A DNA stretch of 25,223 bases, taken from positions 1 to 25,223 of the forward strand of contig CAKZJM010000425.1 in NCBI GenBank assembly GCA_936943315.1. The letters run 5' to 3'. The DNA comes from an uncultured Methylophilus sp. (GTDB taxonomy: Bacteria; Pseudomonadota; Gammaproteobacteria; Burkholderiales; Methylophilaceae). Position numbers and translations under genes: made by a program. The notes beneath the pieces were generated by a model. It did no database searches. It was not told where the DNA came from and was given only the letters and a program-made list of their open reading frames with translations. Position 1 is the stretch's first letter. Every line of letters begins with the position of its first letter. This document shows, piece after piece, positions 14,868 through 23,029 of the stretch.

Positions 14868-16304
14868 ATGCAAAATGCAACCGTGAAGGCTGCGACCTAT
14901 AACGATACCGTGGTCCGCCAGTTCGCAATCATGGCAGTGGTCTGGGGTGTTGTGGGTACATTGATGGGCGTGATTATCGCGTCTCAGCTGGTGTGGCCAG
15001 AGCTTAACCTGGGCTTGCCGTTTACCTCTTTTGGCCGTTTACGACCACTGCATACCAATGCAGTGATTTTCGCATTTGGTGGCTGTGCTTTATTTGCCAC
15101 CTCATACTATGTCGTACAACGTACCTGCCAAACCCGTTTGTTTAGCGACAAACTGGCCAGTTTTACTTTTTGGGGCTGGCAAGCCGTCATTGTTGCCGCT
15201 GCCATTTCTCTGCCTCTCGGGTATACACAGAGTAAAGAATATGGCGAGCTGGAATGGCCGATTGATATCCTGATCGCCATCGTATGGATTTCTTACGCCA
15301 TTGTGTTCTTCGGTACGATCGGTATCCGCAAGGTCAAACACATTTATGTGGCTAACTGGTTCTACGGTGCGTTTATCCTGGCGGTTGCCTTGTTGCACAT
15401 TGTTGAAAGTGCAGCGATTCCGGCTGGCATGTTCAAGTCTTACTCTGCTTATGCAGGTGTGCAAGATGCGATGGTGCAGTGGTGGTACGGTCACAACGCG
15501 GTAGGTTTCTTCCTGACAGCGGGTTTCCTGGGCATGATGTACTACTTTGTGCCTAAGCAAGCTGAGCGTCCAGTGTACTCTTACAGCTTGTCTATCGTGC
15601 ACTTCTGGGCATTGATCTTCACTTACATGTGGGCGGGTCCTCACCACCTGCATTACACCGCGTTGCCTGACTGGACACAGTCTCTGGGTATGGTGTTGTC
15701 CTTAATCCTATTTGCACCAAGCTGGGGCGGTATGATCAACGGTATCATGACCTTGTCCGGCGCATGGCACAAACTGCGCACAGACCCTATCTTGCGCTTC
15801 CTGATCGTTTCCCTGTCTTTCTACGGTATGAGTACCTTTGAAGGCCCGATGATGGCGATCAAGACTGTGAACGCTTTGTCTCACTACACTGACTGGACCG
15901 TCGGTCACGTGCACTCTGGTGCCCTGGGCTGGGTTGGTTTCATTTCCATCGGTTCCCTGTACTTCCTGATTCCACGCCTGTTCGGCCAAAAACAGATGTA
16001 CAGCGTGAAAGCAATTGAAGTGCACTTCTGGATGGCAACCATCGGCGTGGTGTTATACATCGCTGCCTTGTGGATCTCTGGTGTGATGGAAGGTTTGATG
16101 TGGCGTGCCATGAATGCTGACGGTACCTTGGCTTATACCTTTGTTGAAAGTGTAAAAGCTAAATTCCCGTACTACTTCACACGTGCATTGGGTGGCTTCC
16201 TGTACATGAGTGGCCTGGTCATCATGTTGTGGAACACATATAAAACAGCAACTAGCGGCAAGCCAGCAACGGTAGAAGTACCGGCTGTGGTTGCACACGC
16301 TTAA
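14868..16304 (+). CDS. ccoN: cbb3 cytochrome c oxidase subunit I
   Basis: This 478-residue catalytic subunit of the high-affinity cbb3 terminal oxidase reduces O2 to water in the inner membrane. The metal ligands map cleanly, each numbered 2 higher than in Pseudomonas stutzeri as I recall it: H62 and H349 for low-spin haem b, H347 for haem b3, and H209, H259 and H260 for CuB. Y253 is the likely cross-linked tyrosine. About 12 hydrophobic helices are present. An upstream GTG (14832) is in frame, but the ATG at 14868 has GGGAGA 6 bases before it and gives the family length. It is the first gene downstream of the FNR box. ccoO begins 10 bases after its stop. Confidence 0.96.
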   Translation: MQNATVKAATYNDTVVRQFAIMAVVWGVVGTLMGVIIASQLVWPELNLGLPFTSFGRLRPLHTNAVIFAFGGCALFATSYYVVQRTCQTRLFSDKLASFTFWGWQAVIVAAAISLPLGYTQSKEYGELEWPIDILIAIVWISYAIVFFGTIGIRKVKHIYVANWFYGAFILAVALLHIVESAAIPAGMFKSYSAYAGVQDAMVQWWYGHNAVGFFLTAGFLGMMYYFVPKQAERPVYSYSLSIVHFWALIFTYMWAGPHHLHYTALPDWTQSLGMVLSLILFAPSWGGMINGIMTLSGAWHKLRTDPILRFLIVSLSFYGMSTFEGPMMAIKTVNALSHYTDWTVGHVHSGALGWVGFISIGSLYFLIPRLFGQKQMYSVKAIEVHFWMATIGVVLYIAALWISGVMEGLMWRAMNADGTLAYTFVESVKAKFPYYFTRALGGFLYMSGLVIMLWNTYKTATSGKPATVEVPAVVAHA

Positions 16305-16314
16305 GGAATTCGCT

Positions 16315-16941
16315 ATGGCAACTCATCAAAACAATAGTGGCAATCTGCACGAAAAGATCGAAACCAATAACTTCCTGCTGATCGTGCTGACGTTCATTAC
16401 GATCTCATTTGGTGGTCTGGTGGAAATCGTGCCGCTCTTTTTCCAGAAATCGCTGACTGAGCCTATCCGTGGGTTGCAGCCTTACACTGCGCTGCAACTG
16501 GCTGGCCGTGACATCTATCTGCGTGAAGGCTGCTACAACTGCCACTCACAGATGATCCGTCCTTTCCACGCTGAAACGCTGCGTTATGGCCATTACTCTG
16601 TGGCGGGTGAATATGTGTATGACCATCCGTTCCAGTGGGGTAGTAAGCGTACTGGTCCTGACCTGCACCGTGTAGGCGGCAAGTACAGTGATGACTGGCA
16701 CCGTGTTCACCTGAACAACCCTCGTGATGTGGTTCCAGAGTCCATCATGCCAGCCTACCCATGGTTGAATGAAAATCTGGTAGACGACACAACGATTGGT
16801 GACCATATGTCTGCGCTGCGTAAAGTCGGCGTGCCATATACCGATGAGCAGATCAAGACTGCTGGCGAAGAAATCAAGGGTAAAACCGAGATGGATGCAC
16901 TGGTTTCTTACCTGCAAGTACTGGGTACCCACCTGAAATAA
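16315..16941 (+). CDS. ccoO: cbb3 oxidase subunit II, mono-haem cytochrome c
   Basis: This 208-residue protein is anchored by one N-terminal helix (about 20-44), with a periplasmic cytochrome c domain that passes electrons to CcoN. The haem c attachment motif CYNCH is at 73-77, followed by SQMIRPF, a CcoO hallmark. A methionine in ESIMPAYPW is the likely sixth haem ligand. I chose the ATG at 16315, with AAGGA 7 bases upstream. An earlier in-frame start at 16291 would overlap ccoN and add eight unlikely residues. It lies in the ccoNOQPGH operon. Confidence 0.95.
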   Translation: MATHQNNSGNLHEKIETNNFLLIVLTFITISFGGLVEIVPLFFQKSLTEPIRGLQPYTALQLAGRDIYLREGCYNCHSQMIRPFHAETLRYGHYSVAGEYVYDHPFQWGSKRTGPDLHRVGGKYSDDWHRVHLNNPRDVVPESIMPAYPWLNENLVDDTTIGDHMSALRKVGVPYTDEQIKTAGEEIKGKTEMDALVSYLQVLGTHLK

Positions 16942-16952
16942 GGAGACGCGCC

Positions 16953-17093
16953 ATGGATATGATCAACCTATTACGCATATTGTTTACAGTACTGAGTTTT
17001 GTCCTGTTTATAGCAATCGTGGTGTGGGCATGGCGCAATCGTCACTCCGCACAATTTAAAGACGCGCAGCACTTGCCGTTCGATCAAGACTAA
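16953..17093 (+). CDS. ccoQ: cbb3 oxidase subunit CcoQ/FixQ
   Basis: This 46-residue single-helix protein starts MDMINLLRILFTVLSFVLF, has a hydrophobic stretch to about residue 26, then WRNRHSAQFKDAQHLPFD. It has the usual CcoQ size, position (between ccoO and ccoP) and FixQ-like topology, with the charged tail after the helix. CcoQ stabilises the complex, in particular the association of CcoP. AGGAGA precedes the ATG by 6 bases. ccoP begins 30 bases after its stop. Confidence 0.9.
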   Translation: MDMINLLRILFTVLSFVLFIAIVVWAWRNRHSAQFKDAQHLPFDQD

Positions 17094-17123
17094 TATTTGT
17101 GCGGGCATGTTAAGGAAAACATC

Positions 17124-18020
17124 ATGAATGATTTTGTAAACGGATTTTGGCCGATCTGGATTTCGACCATTACCTTGGGAGGTATCGCTTTTTGTGTTGG
17201 CTTGTTGATTTTTGCTAGCCGCATTAAAGTGAATTTACAAAGTGACAACACCAATGGTCACGAGTGGGATGGCATTAAAGAAATGAACAATCCACTGCCA
17301 ATGTGGTGGGTCGGTTTGTTTATCATCACCGTTATTTTTGGCTTGTCTTATCTGTTCCTGTTCCCAGGCTTGGGGACTTATAACGGCAAGTTCGGCTGGA
17401 CAGAAGTGAAACAGTACGAAGCGGAAGTGGCTAAAAACAACGAGAAAATTGCTCCGTTGTACGCTAAATACGCTGCGATGCCAGTGGAAGAAGTTGCCAA
17501 GATTCCTGAAGCGCGTGATATTGGTAAGCGTATTTTCCTCAACAACTGTGCAGCTTGTCACGGTTCAGATGCCAAGGGTAGCCGCGGTTTCCCTAACCTG
17601 ACCGACACCGACTGGTTGTATGGTGGGGCGCCTGACACGATCAAGCTGACCATCAACAATGGCCGTAACGGCATCATGCCTCCGATGGCCGCCGCAGTCG
17701 GCTCTGAAGAAGATGTTAAAAATGTCGCCAACTATGTATTGAGCTTGTCTGGCAGCATTCATGACTCCGGTCGTGCAAACGCTGGTAAAGAGAAGTTTGT
17801 TGTGTGTGCCGCTTGCCACGGCCCTGAAGGTAAAGGTAACCAGGCAATTGGTGCGCCAAACCTGACAGACAATATCTGGTTGCATGGCCAAGGTGAAGCC
17901 GCCATTATCAAGCGTATTCACGAAGGTAAAAACAACGTGATGCCAGCCTGGAAAGAAAAATTCACACCTGAGCAAATTCACTTGCTGACTGCTTATGTTT
18001 GGGGTCTTTCCAACAAATAA
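17124..18020 (+). CDS. ccoP: cbb3 oxidase subunit III, di-haem cytochrome c
   Basis: This 298-residue protein has two N-terminal transmembrane segments (about 10-32 and 60-82) and two periplasmic cytochrome c domains. The haem motifs are CAACH at 142-146 and CAACH at 228-232. Methionines in IMPPM (about 184-188) and VMPAW near the C-terminus are the expected distal ligands. It accepts electrons from soluble cytochrome c or the bc1 complex and passes them to CcoO. An N-terminal FixP domain with HEWDGIKEMNNPLPMWW is typical. The ATG at 17124 has AAGGA 8 bases before it. An in-frame GTG at 17097 gives nine extra residues with no ribosome binding site. Confidence 0.96.
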   Translation: MNDFVNGFWPIWISTITLGGIAFCVGLLIFASRIKVNLQSDNTNGHEWDGIKEMNNPLPMWWVGLFIITVIFGLSYLFLFPGLGTYNGKFGWTEVKQYEAEVAKNNEKIAPLYAKYAAMPVEEVAKIPEARDIGKRIFLNNCAACHGSDAKGSRGFPNLTDTDWLYGGAPDTIKLTINNGRNGIMPPMAAAVGSEEDVKNVANYVLSLSGSIHDSGRANAGKEKFVVCAACHGPEGKGNQAIGAPNLTDNIWLHGQGEAAIIKRIHEGKNNVMPAWKEKFTPEQIHLLTAYVWGLSNK

Positions 18021-18025
18021 GGTGT

Positions 18026-19483
18026 ATGCAAAACCCAATGAGCGATATTAAAGAAAGCGCTGTGACCGAAACCACCATTCCTGTACAGGAGGTGGTTTTG
18101 TCACTTTATAAGTCCGCAGACAAGATTTACGCCCGTAGCGTCTCGGGGTTTTATGACCGATGGCGCTGGGTCATGGTCTGGGCCACGCAGCTGTTTTTCT
18201 ACGGTGTACCGTGGTTGCAGTGGGACGGCCGCCAAGCCATGCTGTTTGATCTTGAAGCCAAGCGCTTTTATATCTTCGGCCTGATTTTTCATCCGCAAGA
18301 CCTGATTTACCTCTCTTTCCTGCTCATCGTTTCTGCCCTGGCGCTGTTCCTGTTTACCGCAGTGGCCGGGCGGTTATGGTGTGGCTATACCTGTCCGCAA
18401 ACGGTGTATACCGAAATATTTATGTGGATGGAGCAAAAAATAGAAGGTGACCGTATTGCGCGCATGCGCCTTGATGATGGTGGTTGGACAACCAAGAAGA
18501 TTATTCGTAAATCGCTTAAACACTTGGCGTGGATTACTTTTGGCTTGTGGACGGGTGTGACTTTTGTAGGCTATTTTTCACCTATCCGCGAACTGGTGCC
18601 TGCCATTTTTGAGTGGCAATTAGGCGGTTGGGAAACCTTCTGGATCTGCTTCTACGGGTTTGCGACTTACGGCAACGCAGGCTATATGCGTGAGCAGGTC
18701 TGCAAGTACATGTGTCCTTATGCACGCTTTCAGAGTGCCATGTTTGACGGCGATACCATGACCGTCACCTATGATGAGGCCCGCGGCGAACCACGTGGCT
18801 CACGCTCCAAAAAAGCCGGCGAAAACGCCAATGGTCTCGGCAGCTGTATTGACTGTAGTATTTGTGTGCAGGTGTGTCCGACCGGTATCGATATCCGTGA
18901 CGGGTTGCAATATGAATGCATCGGCTGCGGCGCCTGTATTGATGCCTGTGACGATGTCATGGACAAAATGGGCTATGCCAAGGGCCTGATCAAATACACC
19001 ACGCAAAATGGTCTGGATAACCGCTGGAGCCGCCAGCAAATGTGGCGCCGCCTGTTGCGTCCACGGGTGCTGATTTATACGGCTATTCTTGTGGCTTTAA
19101 CCGTGGGTATGGTGGTGAGCCTGTATTTCAAACCTGACTTCAGGCTAGATGTCTTGCGTGACCGTGCCATGATGGCGCGCTATACCAATGAAGGCAAAAT
19201 TGAGAACGTCTATAACCTCAAGCTTGAAAACGACACGGAATCAGCACGCGATTACACCCTGAAGGTGACCGGGTTGCCAGACATGGATGTGCATATTTCA
19301 GACGATAATGGCGAGCCATTCAAGGCGCTCAAACCTTTTGAAACACGTAATGTCATAGTAGAGCTGCAATTGCCGGATGGCGTGACCAGCGCCGGTTCGC
19401 ACAAAATCTATTTCGAAATGACGGATGTTGAATCCAAAGACACGGTAAAAGAAAAGTCAGTGTTTATCGTGCCGAGTAATTAA
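18026..19483 (+). CDS. ccoG: cbb3 oxidase accessory protein CcoG (FixG), Fe-S and copper handling
   Basis: This membrane protein of 485 residues (from this start) has five or so helices. It carries CGYTCP, a further CKYMCPYARFQ motif, and two ferredoxin-type 4Fe-4S clusters (CIDCSICVQVCPTG and CIGCGACIDACD). The C-terminal 120 residues form an immunoglobulin-like FixG domain. CcoG is reported in other bacteria to reduce Cu2+ to Cu+ for cbb3 assembly; I infer the same role here. The start is uncertain. The ATG at 18026 has AAGGTG ending only 1 base before it, and the next ATG at 18038 is also possible. The coding region begins 5 bases after the ccoP stop. Confidence 0.93.
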   Translation: MQNPMSDIKESAVTETTIPVQEVVLSLYKSADKIYARSVSGFYDRWRWVMVWATQLFFYGVPWLQWDGRQAMLFDLEAKRFYIFGLIFHPQDLIYLSFLLIVSALALFLFTAVAGRLWCGYTCPQTVYTEIFMWMEQKIEGDRIARMRLDDGGWTTKKIIRKSLKHLAWITFGLWTGVTFVGYFSPIRELVPAIFEWQLGGWETFWICFYGFATYGNAGYMREQVCKYMCPYARFQSAMFDGDTMTVTYDEARGEPRGSRSKKAGENANGLGSCIDCSICVQVCPTGIDIRDGLQYECIGCGACIDACDDVMDKMGYAKGLIKYTTQNGLDNRWSRQQMWRRLLRPRVLIYTAILVALTVGMVVSLYFKPDFRLDVLRDRAMMARYTNEGKIENVYNLKLENDTESARDYTLKVTGLPDMDVHISDDNGEPFKALKPFETRNVIVELQLPDGVTSAGSHKIYFEMTDVESKDTVKEKSVFIVPSN

Positions 19484-19499
19484 AGTTGGAGTACGCAGA

Positions 19500-19799
19500 A
19501 TGAGCAATTCCCAAGCAGCCTTAAAGGCTGCCCCTTTGCAACCTGAGCAAAAGTGGTACCAGAATCCGTTTGTGTGGCTGGTCATCGGCGGGCCCTTACT
19601 GGTCGTAGTCGCGTCGTTTATCACCCTCTATCTGGCGATTACACATCCTGACCCGGCCATTGATGATTACTACCGCAAGGGCATAGAAATCAACAAGACG
19701 CTAGATGCGCAAGGCCAGGAGTCTCAGAGCGAGTCTATGGCACCTGCCATCCAGGCCCGCAACCACGCTCAAACCGGCTTAAAGCCCGCTGAAGAGTAA
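19500..19799 (+). CDS. ccoH: FixH/CcoH family cbb3 assembly protein
   Basis: This 99-residue protein has one transmembrane helix (about 27-48, WLVIGGPLLVVVASFITLYLA). It is followed by THPDPAIDDYYRKGIEINKTLD, the conserved FixH block. CcoH is needed for stable cbb3 assembly. It is shorter than the alpha-proteobacterial FixH (about 150-170 residues): the periplasmic beta-sandwich that normally follows is absent and the tail is polar. GGAG lies 9 bases before the ATG. It is the last gene of the cco cluster, and only 6 bases separate its stop from the stop of the convergent radical SAM gene, with no visible terminator between them. Confidence 0.85.
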   Translation: MSNSQAALKAAPLQPEQKWYQNPFVWLVIGGPLLVVVASFITLYLAITHPDPAIDDYYRKGIEINKTLDAQGQESQSESMAPAIQARNHAQTGLKPAEE

Positions 19800-19805
19800 T
19801 CTTCG

Positions 19806-20651
19806 CTATTCAAACACGCGCACGCAAACACCTAGCGTGCGCAATTCCTCTGCATAGTGCTCTAACATTACTGTTGAAGTGGTTTGCAGGCAGCCCTGGT
19901 GATCTTGCTGGCTGGGCCTCGCAATGCCATAAAGCAGAATGCCGCTGATTGCTCCCCTCTCTGTGAGCAATGCCTCTTGATAGCCGGCCAGGCTGGGGGT
20001 AGTGACCAGCTTGCCCTCGACAGTTCTGCTCACCACCGCAGTTTGTACCCAGGTGGTACAAAGCGTGCAACAGGTTTGCAGCCGCTGCAAATGCAAAGAG
20101 AGCGGCAGATGGGTGTCGTTGATCGCAAGCATTTCCGCATCCGTTCCCGCATCCAGTTTGAACCAGACCTCACCCCCTATCTCATTGAGTCGCTTGAGGG
20201 CATGCTGCACATGCGCGTGTTGAAGCTGGCTGCCATTGGTAATGAGCCGAACATGGGCAGGGCGGTCCTGTAGAGGGCGCTGCTGCAATAACTGGATCAG
20301 GCTGTGCAGAATCTCGATAAACTGCGGCGAGGTGGTCGGTTCGCCGTCCCCGGCAAAAGCAATATCCTGCACACAGTCTTGCATGGTCTGTGGGGCGCAG
20401 TGCTGACTGAGCCAATCCAGGCAGTCCTTGAGTTCCTGCATAAGCTGAGGGCCATCAATCGTTGGCGAAGGGCCGCGCTGCAAACCGGGCACCTGGCAAT
20501 ACAGGCAATGCCAGTTACAGCAGTGGTTAGGATGCAGGTTGATGCCGATAGAGAGGCCTTGTGCCCGGCGCGACCACACCGGGTAAATGTATTGCCAGCC
20601 TTGGCTGGCAGCGTAGGCAGTCAAGCCCTTGAACAAGGGAGAGGGTTCCAT
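19806..20651 (-). CDS. Radical SAM protein of unknown function
   Basis: This 281-residue protein has the radical SAM cluster motif CNWHCLYC (C45-x3-C49-x2-C52), preceded by GINLHPNHC. A glycine-rich SAM-binding segment, FAGDGEPTTSPQF, lies near 90-100. This combination resembles the COG0731-like group (related to TYW1-type Fe-S oxidoreductases), but its length and C-terminus do not match a characterised enzyme that I know. I therefore give no reaction. A further cysteine cluster (QTCCTLC, about 190-196) could bind metal. AAGGG lies 8 bases before the ATG. It begins 27 bases after the fnr stop with no terminator between, so it is probably co-transcribed with fnr and hence oxygen-controlled. 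Its 3' end nearly touches ccoH. Confidence 0.8.
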   Translation of the reverse strand: MEPSPLFKGLTAYAASQGWQYIYPVWSRRAQGLSIGINLHPNHCCNWHCLYCQVPGLQRGPSPTIDGPQLMQELKDCLDWLSQHCAPQTMQDCVQDIAFAGDGEPTTSPQFIEILHSLIQLLQQRPLQDRPAHVRLITNGSQLQHAHVQHALKRLNEIGGEVWFKLDAGTDAEMLAINDTHLPLSLHLQRLQTCCTLCTTWVQTAVVSRTVEGKLVTTPSLAGYQEALLTERGAISGILLYGIARPSQQDHQGCLQTTSTVMLEHYAEELRTLGVCVRVFE

Positions 20652-20678
20652 CTGAAAGCCCTTACCAAAAAAATGTTT

Positions 20679-21398
20679 TTAGCAGGTGCTGGAATTAAAG
20701 ATGGTTTTCAGTTTCTCGTGATCGAGGATGCGGATATTTTTCTGTTTGACTTCAATAATGCCTTCGTCACTAAACTTGGAGAAGGTGCGGCTGACAGTTT
20801 CCAGTTTCATGCCCAGATAGCTGCCAATTTCTTCCCGCGTCATGCGTAAAATCAGTTCACTCTTGGAGTAGCCTCTGGCATGCAGACGTTGCAATAAATT
20901 GAGCAGGAAGGCCGCCAGGCGTTCTTCAGCGCGCATATTCGCCAGCAGCATCATGACACCATTTTCACGCACAATCTCACGGCTCATGATTTTGTGTACA
21001 TGACGTTGCAGCATGGGGATTTGACGAGACAGGTCTTCGACATGGTTAAACGGCATGACGCAGACTTCTGCATCTTCAAGGGCGATGGCGTTGCAATTGT
21101 GCTTGTCACTGACAATGCCATCCAGGCCCATGATTTCGCCAGCCATCTGGAATCCGGTGACTTGCTCACGGCCATCTTCAGACACCACACACGTCTTGAA
21201 AAACCCAGTGCGGATGGCATACAAGGTGGTAAATGCATCGCCACTACTGTAGAGGTGGCCGCCTTGTTTGATCTTTTTGCGGGTCGCAACCATGCCATCT
21301 AACTGAGTCATTTCTTCTGTGCTTAAGCCGATAGGCAGGCACAGTTCACGCAGGTTGCAATTAGAACAGGCGACCTTGAAGCTCGATTCGGCTTGCAT
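20679..21398 (-). CDS. fnr: FNR-type oxygen-sensing transcription regulator
   Basis: This 239-residue Crp/Fnr family regulator holds an oxygen-labile [4Fe-4S] cluster that permits dimerisation and DNA binding without oxygen. The ligand cysteines are C11, C14 and C20 (CSNCNLRELC) and C113 in EVCVMPF, exactly 93 residues after the third, as in E. coli FNR. The recognition helix has E200, S203 and R204 (ETVSRTFSKF), equivalent to E. coli E209, S212 and R213, which read the TTGAT half-site. I chose the ATG at 21398 because AAGGA lies 8 bases before it and about 10 residues before the first cysteine fits betaproteobacterial FNRs. An in-frame ATG at 21470 would add 24 Pro/Gln-rich residues and cannot be excluded. 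It likely controls ccoN, hemN and itself. Confidence 0.93.
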   Translation of the reverse strand: MQAESSFKVACSNCNLRELCLPIGLSTEEMTQLDGMVATRKKIKQGGHLYSSGDAFTTLYAIRTGFFKTCVVSEDGREQVTGFQMAGEIMGLDGIVSDKHNCNAIALEDAEVCVMPFNHVEDLSRQIPMLQRHVHKIMSREIVRENGVMMLLANMRAEERLAAFLLNLLQRLHARGYSKSELILRMTREEIGSYLGMKLETVSRTFSKFSDEGIIEVKQKNIRILDHEKLKTIFNSSTC

Positions 21399-21501
21399 GG
21401 GAGGCGTCCTTGGCTGTGGTTGAATATGCGAAGGATTATACGCCTCTTCAGAGATGGTTTCATTGAACATGGTGATCTATCTTCCCTTTTATATTGATGC
21501 C

Positions 21502-21543
21502 ATTATGCCTGCGATGGTTTGAGCAGCATTTGATTTGCATCAA
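21502..21543 (-). promoter_or_regulatory. FNR box between fnr and hemN; class II promoter for fnr
   Basis: TTGATTTGCATCAA at 21530-21543 is a perfect FNR box. On the minus strand a -10-like CATAAT (21507 to 21502, 5 of 6 consensus) is centred 32 bases from the box centre, the same geometry as at ccoN. This predicts a start near 21495 and activation of fnr by its own product. On the plus strand the box would sit at a comparable position for hemN, but the -10 there is weak (CAAAGT at 21566-21571). Confidence 0.85.
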
Positions 21544-21634
21544 GAAGTCATGCATTGCACTGTGGCAAAGTAGCTGTCAATGAACCGGGGCCGCGAGGCC
21601 CGCTGTGACGACAGGAAAGAATTTGCCAGAGACC

Positions 21635-23020
21635 ATGAAACAACCGTTGATGATTACCCAGGCGCATATTGAGCGCTATGATGTTTCTGGCCCGCGATAT
21701 ACCTCATATCCGACGGCAGATCGTTTTGTTGAAGCTTTTGATGCGGCTGCCTATTACAAGGCTGCCGATCAGCGCAATATCAGCAACTGGACGCAGCCGT
21801 TGTCAGTGTATGTACACATCCCGTTTTGTGCGTCGCTGTGTTTCTATTGCGCCTGCAATAAGATTGTCACCAAGCGTTATGAGCAAAGTGCCATCTACCT
21901 CAATTACCTTAAACGCGAGCTCGGCCTGCACCTGAATCACTTCTCCAAAGCGCAAACAGTCAATCAGCTGCACCTGGGCGGCGGCACGCCGACATTTTTC
22001 AACGATGAGGAATTGTCCAATCTGATGCACATGCTGAAAGCCGCCTTTGTGTTCAGCGCAGAAGGGGAATATTCGATTGAAATTGACCCCAGAACAGTGA
22101 ACCAGCAGCGCTTGCAGCACTTGCGTGACCTTGGGTTTAACCGCCTGAGTTTTGGAGTGCAAGACTTTGACATTGAAGTGCAGCAGGCCGTACATCGCGT
22201 GCAATCTTACGAGCAAGTGGAAACCTTGATGCAGCAAGCGCGGGAGATGGGTTACCAGTCCATTAACGCCGACCTCATTTATGGCTTACCCAAGCAAACG
22301 CCCGCCAGCTTCCGCGAAACGATCAGCAAAATCACGCGCTTGCGGCCAGACCGGATTGCGCTCTATGGATACGCGCACCTGCCATCCCGCTTTAAACCAC
22401 AGCGTCGTATCCTGCCGGACGAGTTGCCGAATGCTGTCGACAAAATCCAGATGCTGTCAGAAGCGATCCAGCAATTGATGCAGGCAGGGTATGTGTATAT
22501 TGGCATGGATCACTTTGCACTGCCGGAAGATGCACTGGCGATTGCCAAGCAACAGGGCAGGTTGCACCGAAACTTTCAGGGCTACAGCACCATGGCCGAC
22601 CAGGACATCCTGGCGCTGGGGGTATCCGCCATCGGCAAAATGGGCGCCACCTACAGCCAGAATGCCAAAACGCTGGAAGAGTATTACGACTTTCTAGACC
22701 AGGGCCAATTGCCTATCGTGCGCGGCCTGGCATTGAGCCGGGATGACCTGATCCGCCGTGCGGTGATTATGGCGATTATGTGCCATGGCGAACTGAGCTA
22801 CGAATCGATTGAGCTTTCCTATATGGTTAACTTCAATGATTACTTTAAGTCAGAGATCCAGCAACTGGTTGATAAAGAGAAGCAAGGCCTTGTGGTGTTA
22901 GAAGAAGACGGTCTTAAAGTGACTGAAATGGGCTGGTATTTTGTGCGGGCCATTGCCATGGTGTTTGACCGCTATTTGCAGCACGATGCCAATCGTGCAA
23001 GGTTTTCCAAAATCCTTTAA
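21635..23020 (+). CDS. hemN: Oxygen-independent coproporphyrinogen III oxidase
   Basis: This 461-residue radical SAM enzyme decarboxylates two propionates of coproporphyrinogen III to give protoporphyrinogen IX without O2, supplying haem for cbb3 oxidase at low oxygen. The cluster motif is CASLCFYC with C65, C69 and C72, followed by C74 as in E. coli HemN. GPRYTSYPTADRF lies near the N-terminus, LHLGGGTPTF is the SAM-binding glycine motif, and GMDHFALP and HRNFQGYST follow. Length matches true HemN (457 in E. coli) rather than the shorter HemW paralogues. The ATG at 21635 gives the family N-terminus with a weak ribosome binding site. An in-frame GTG at 21605 has GAGG upstream and is an alternative. 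The FNR box at 21530-21543 lies upstream. Confidence 0.95.
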   Translation: MKQPLMITQAHIERYDVSGPRYTSYPTADRFVEAFDAAAYYKAADQRNISNWTQPLSVYVHIPFCASLCFYCACNKIVTKRYEQSAIYLNYLKRELGLHLNHFSKAQTVNQLHLGGGTPTFFNDEELSNLMHMLKAAFVFSAEGEYSIEIDPRTVNQQRLQHLRDLGFNRLSFGVQDFDIEVQQAVHRVQSYEQVETLMQQAREMGYQSINADLIYGLPKQTPASFRETISKITRLRPDRIALYGYAHLPSRFKPQRRILPDELPNAVDKIQMLSEAIQQLMQAGYVYIGMDHFALPEDALAIAKQQGRLHRNFQGYSTMADQDILALGVSAIGKMGATYSQNAKTLEEYYDFLDQGQLPIVRGLALSRDDLIRRAVIMAIMCHGELSYESIELSYMVNFNDYFKSEIQQLVDKEKQGLVVLEEDGLKVTEMGWYFVRAIAMVFDRYLQHDANRARFSKIL

Positions 23021-23029
23021 ACTGCCGGC

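Noticed and set aside
15102..15653. 183-residue minus-strand frame opposite ccoN
   Set aside because: It is antisense to strongly conserved CcoN ligand regions and has no recognisable domain.
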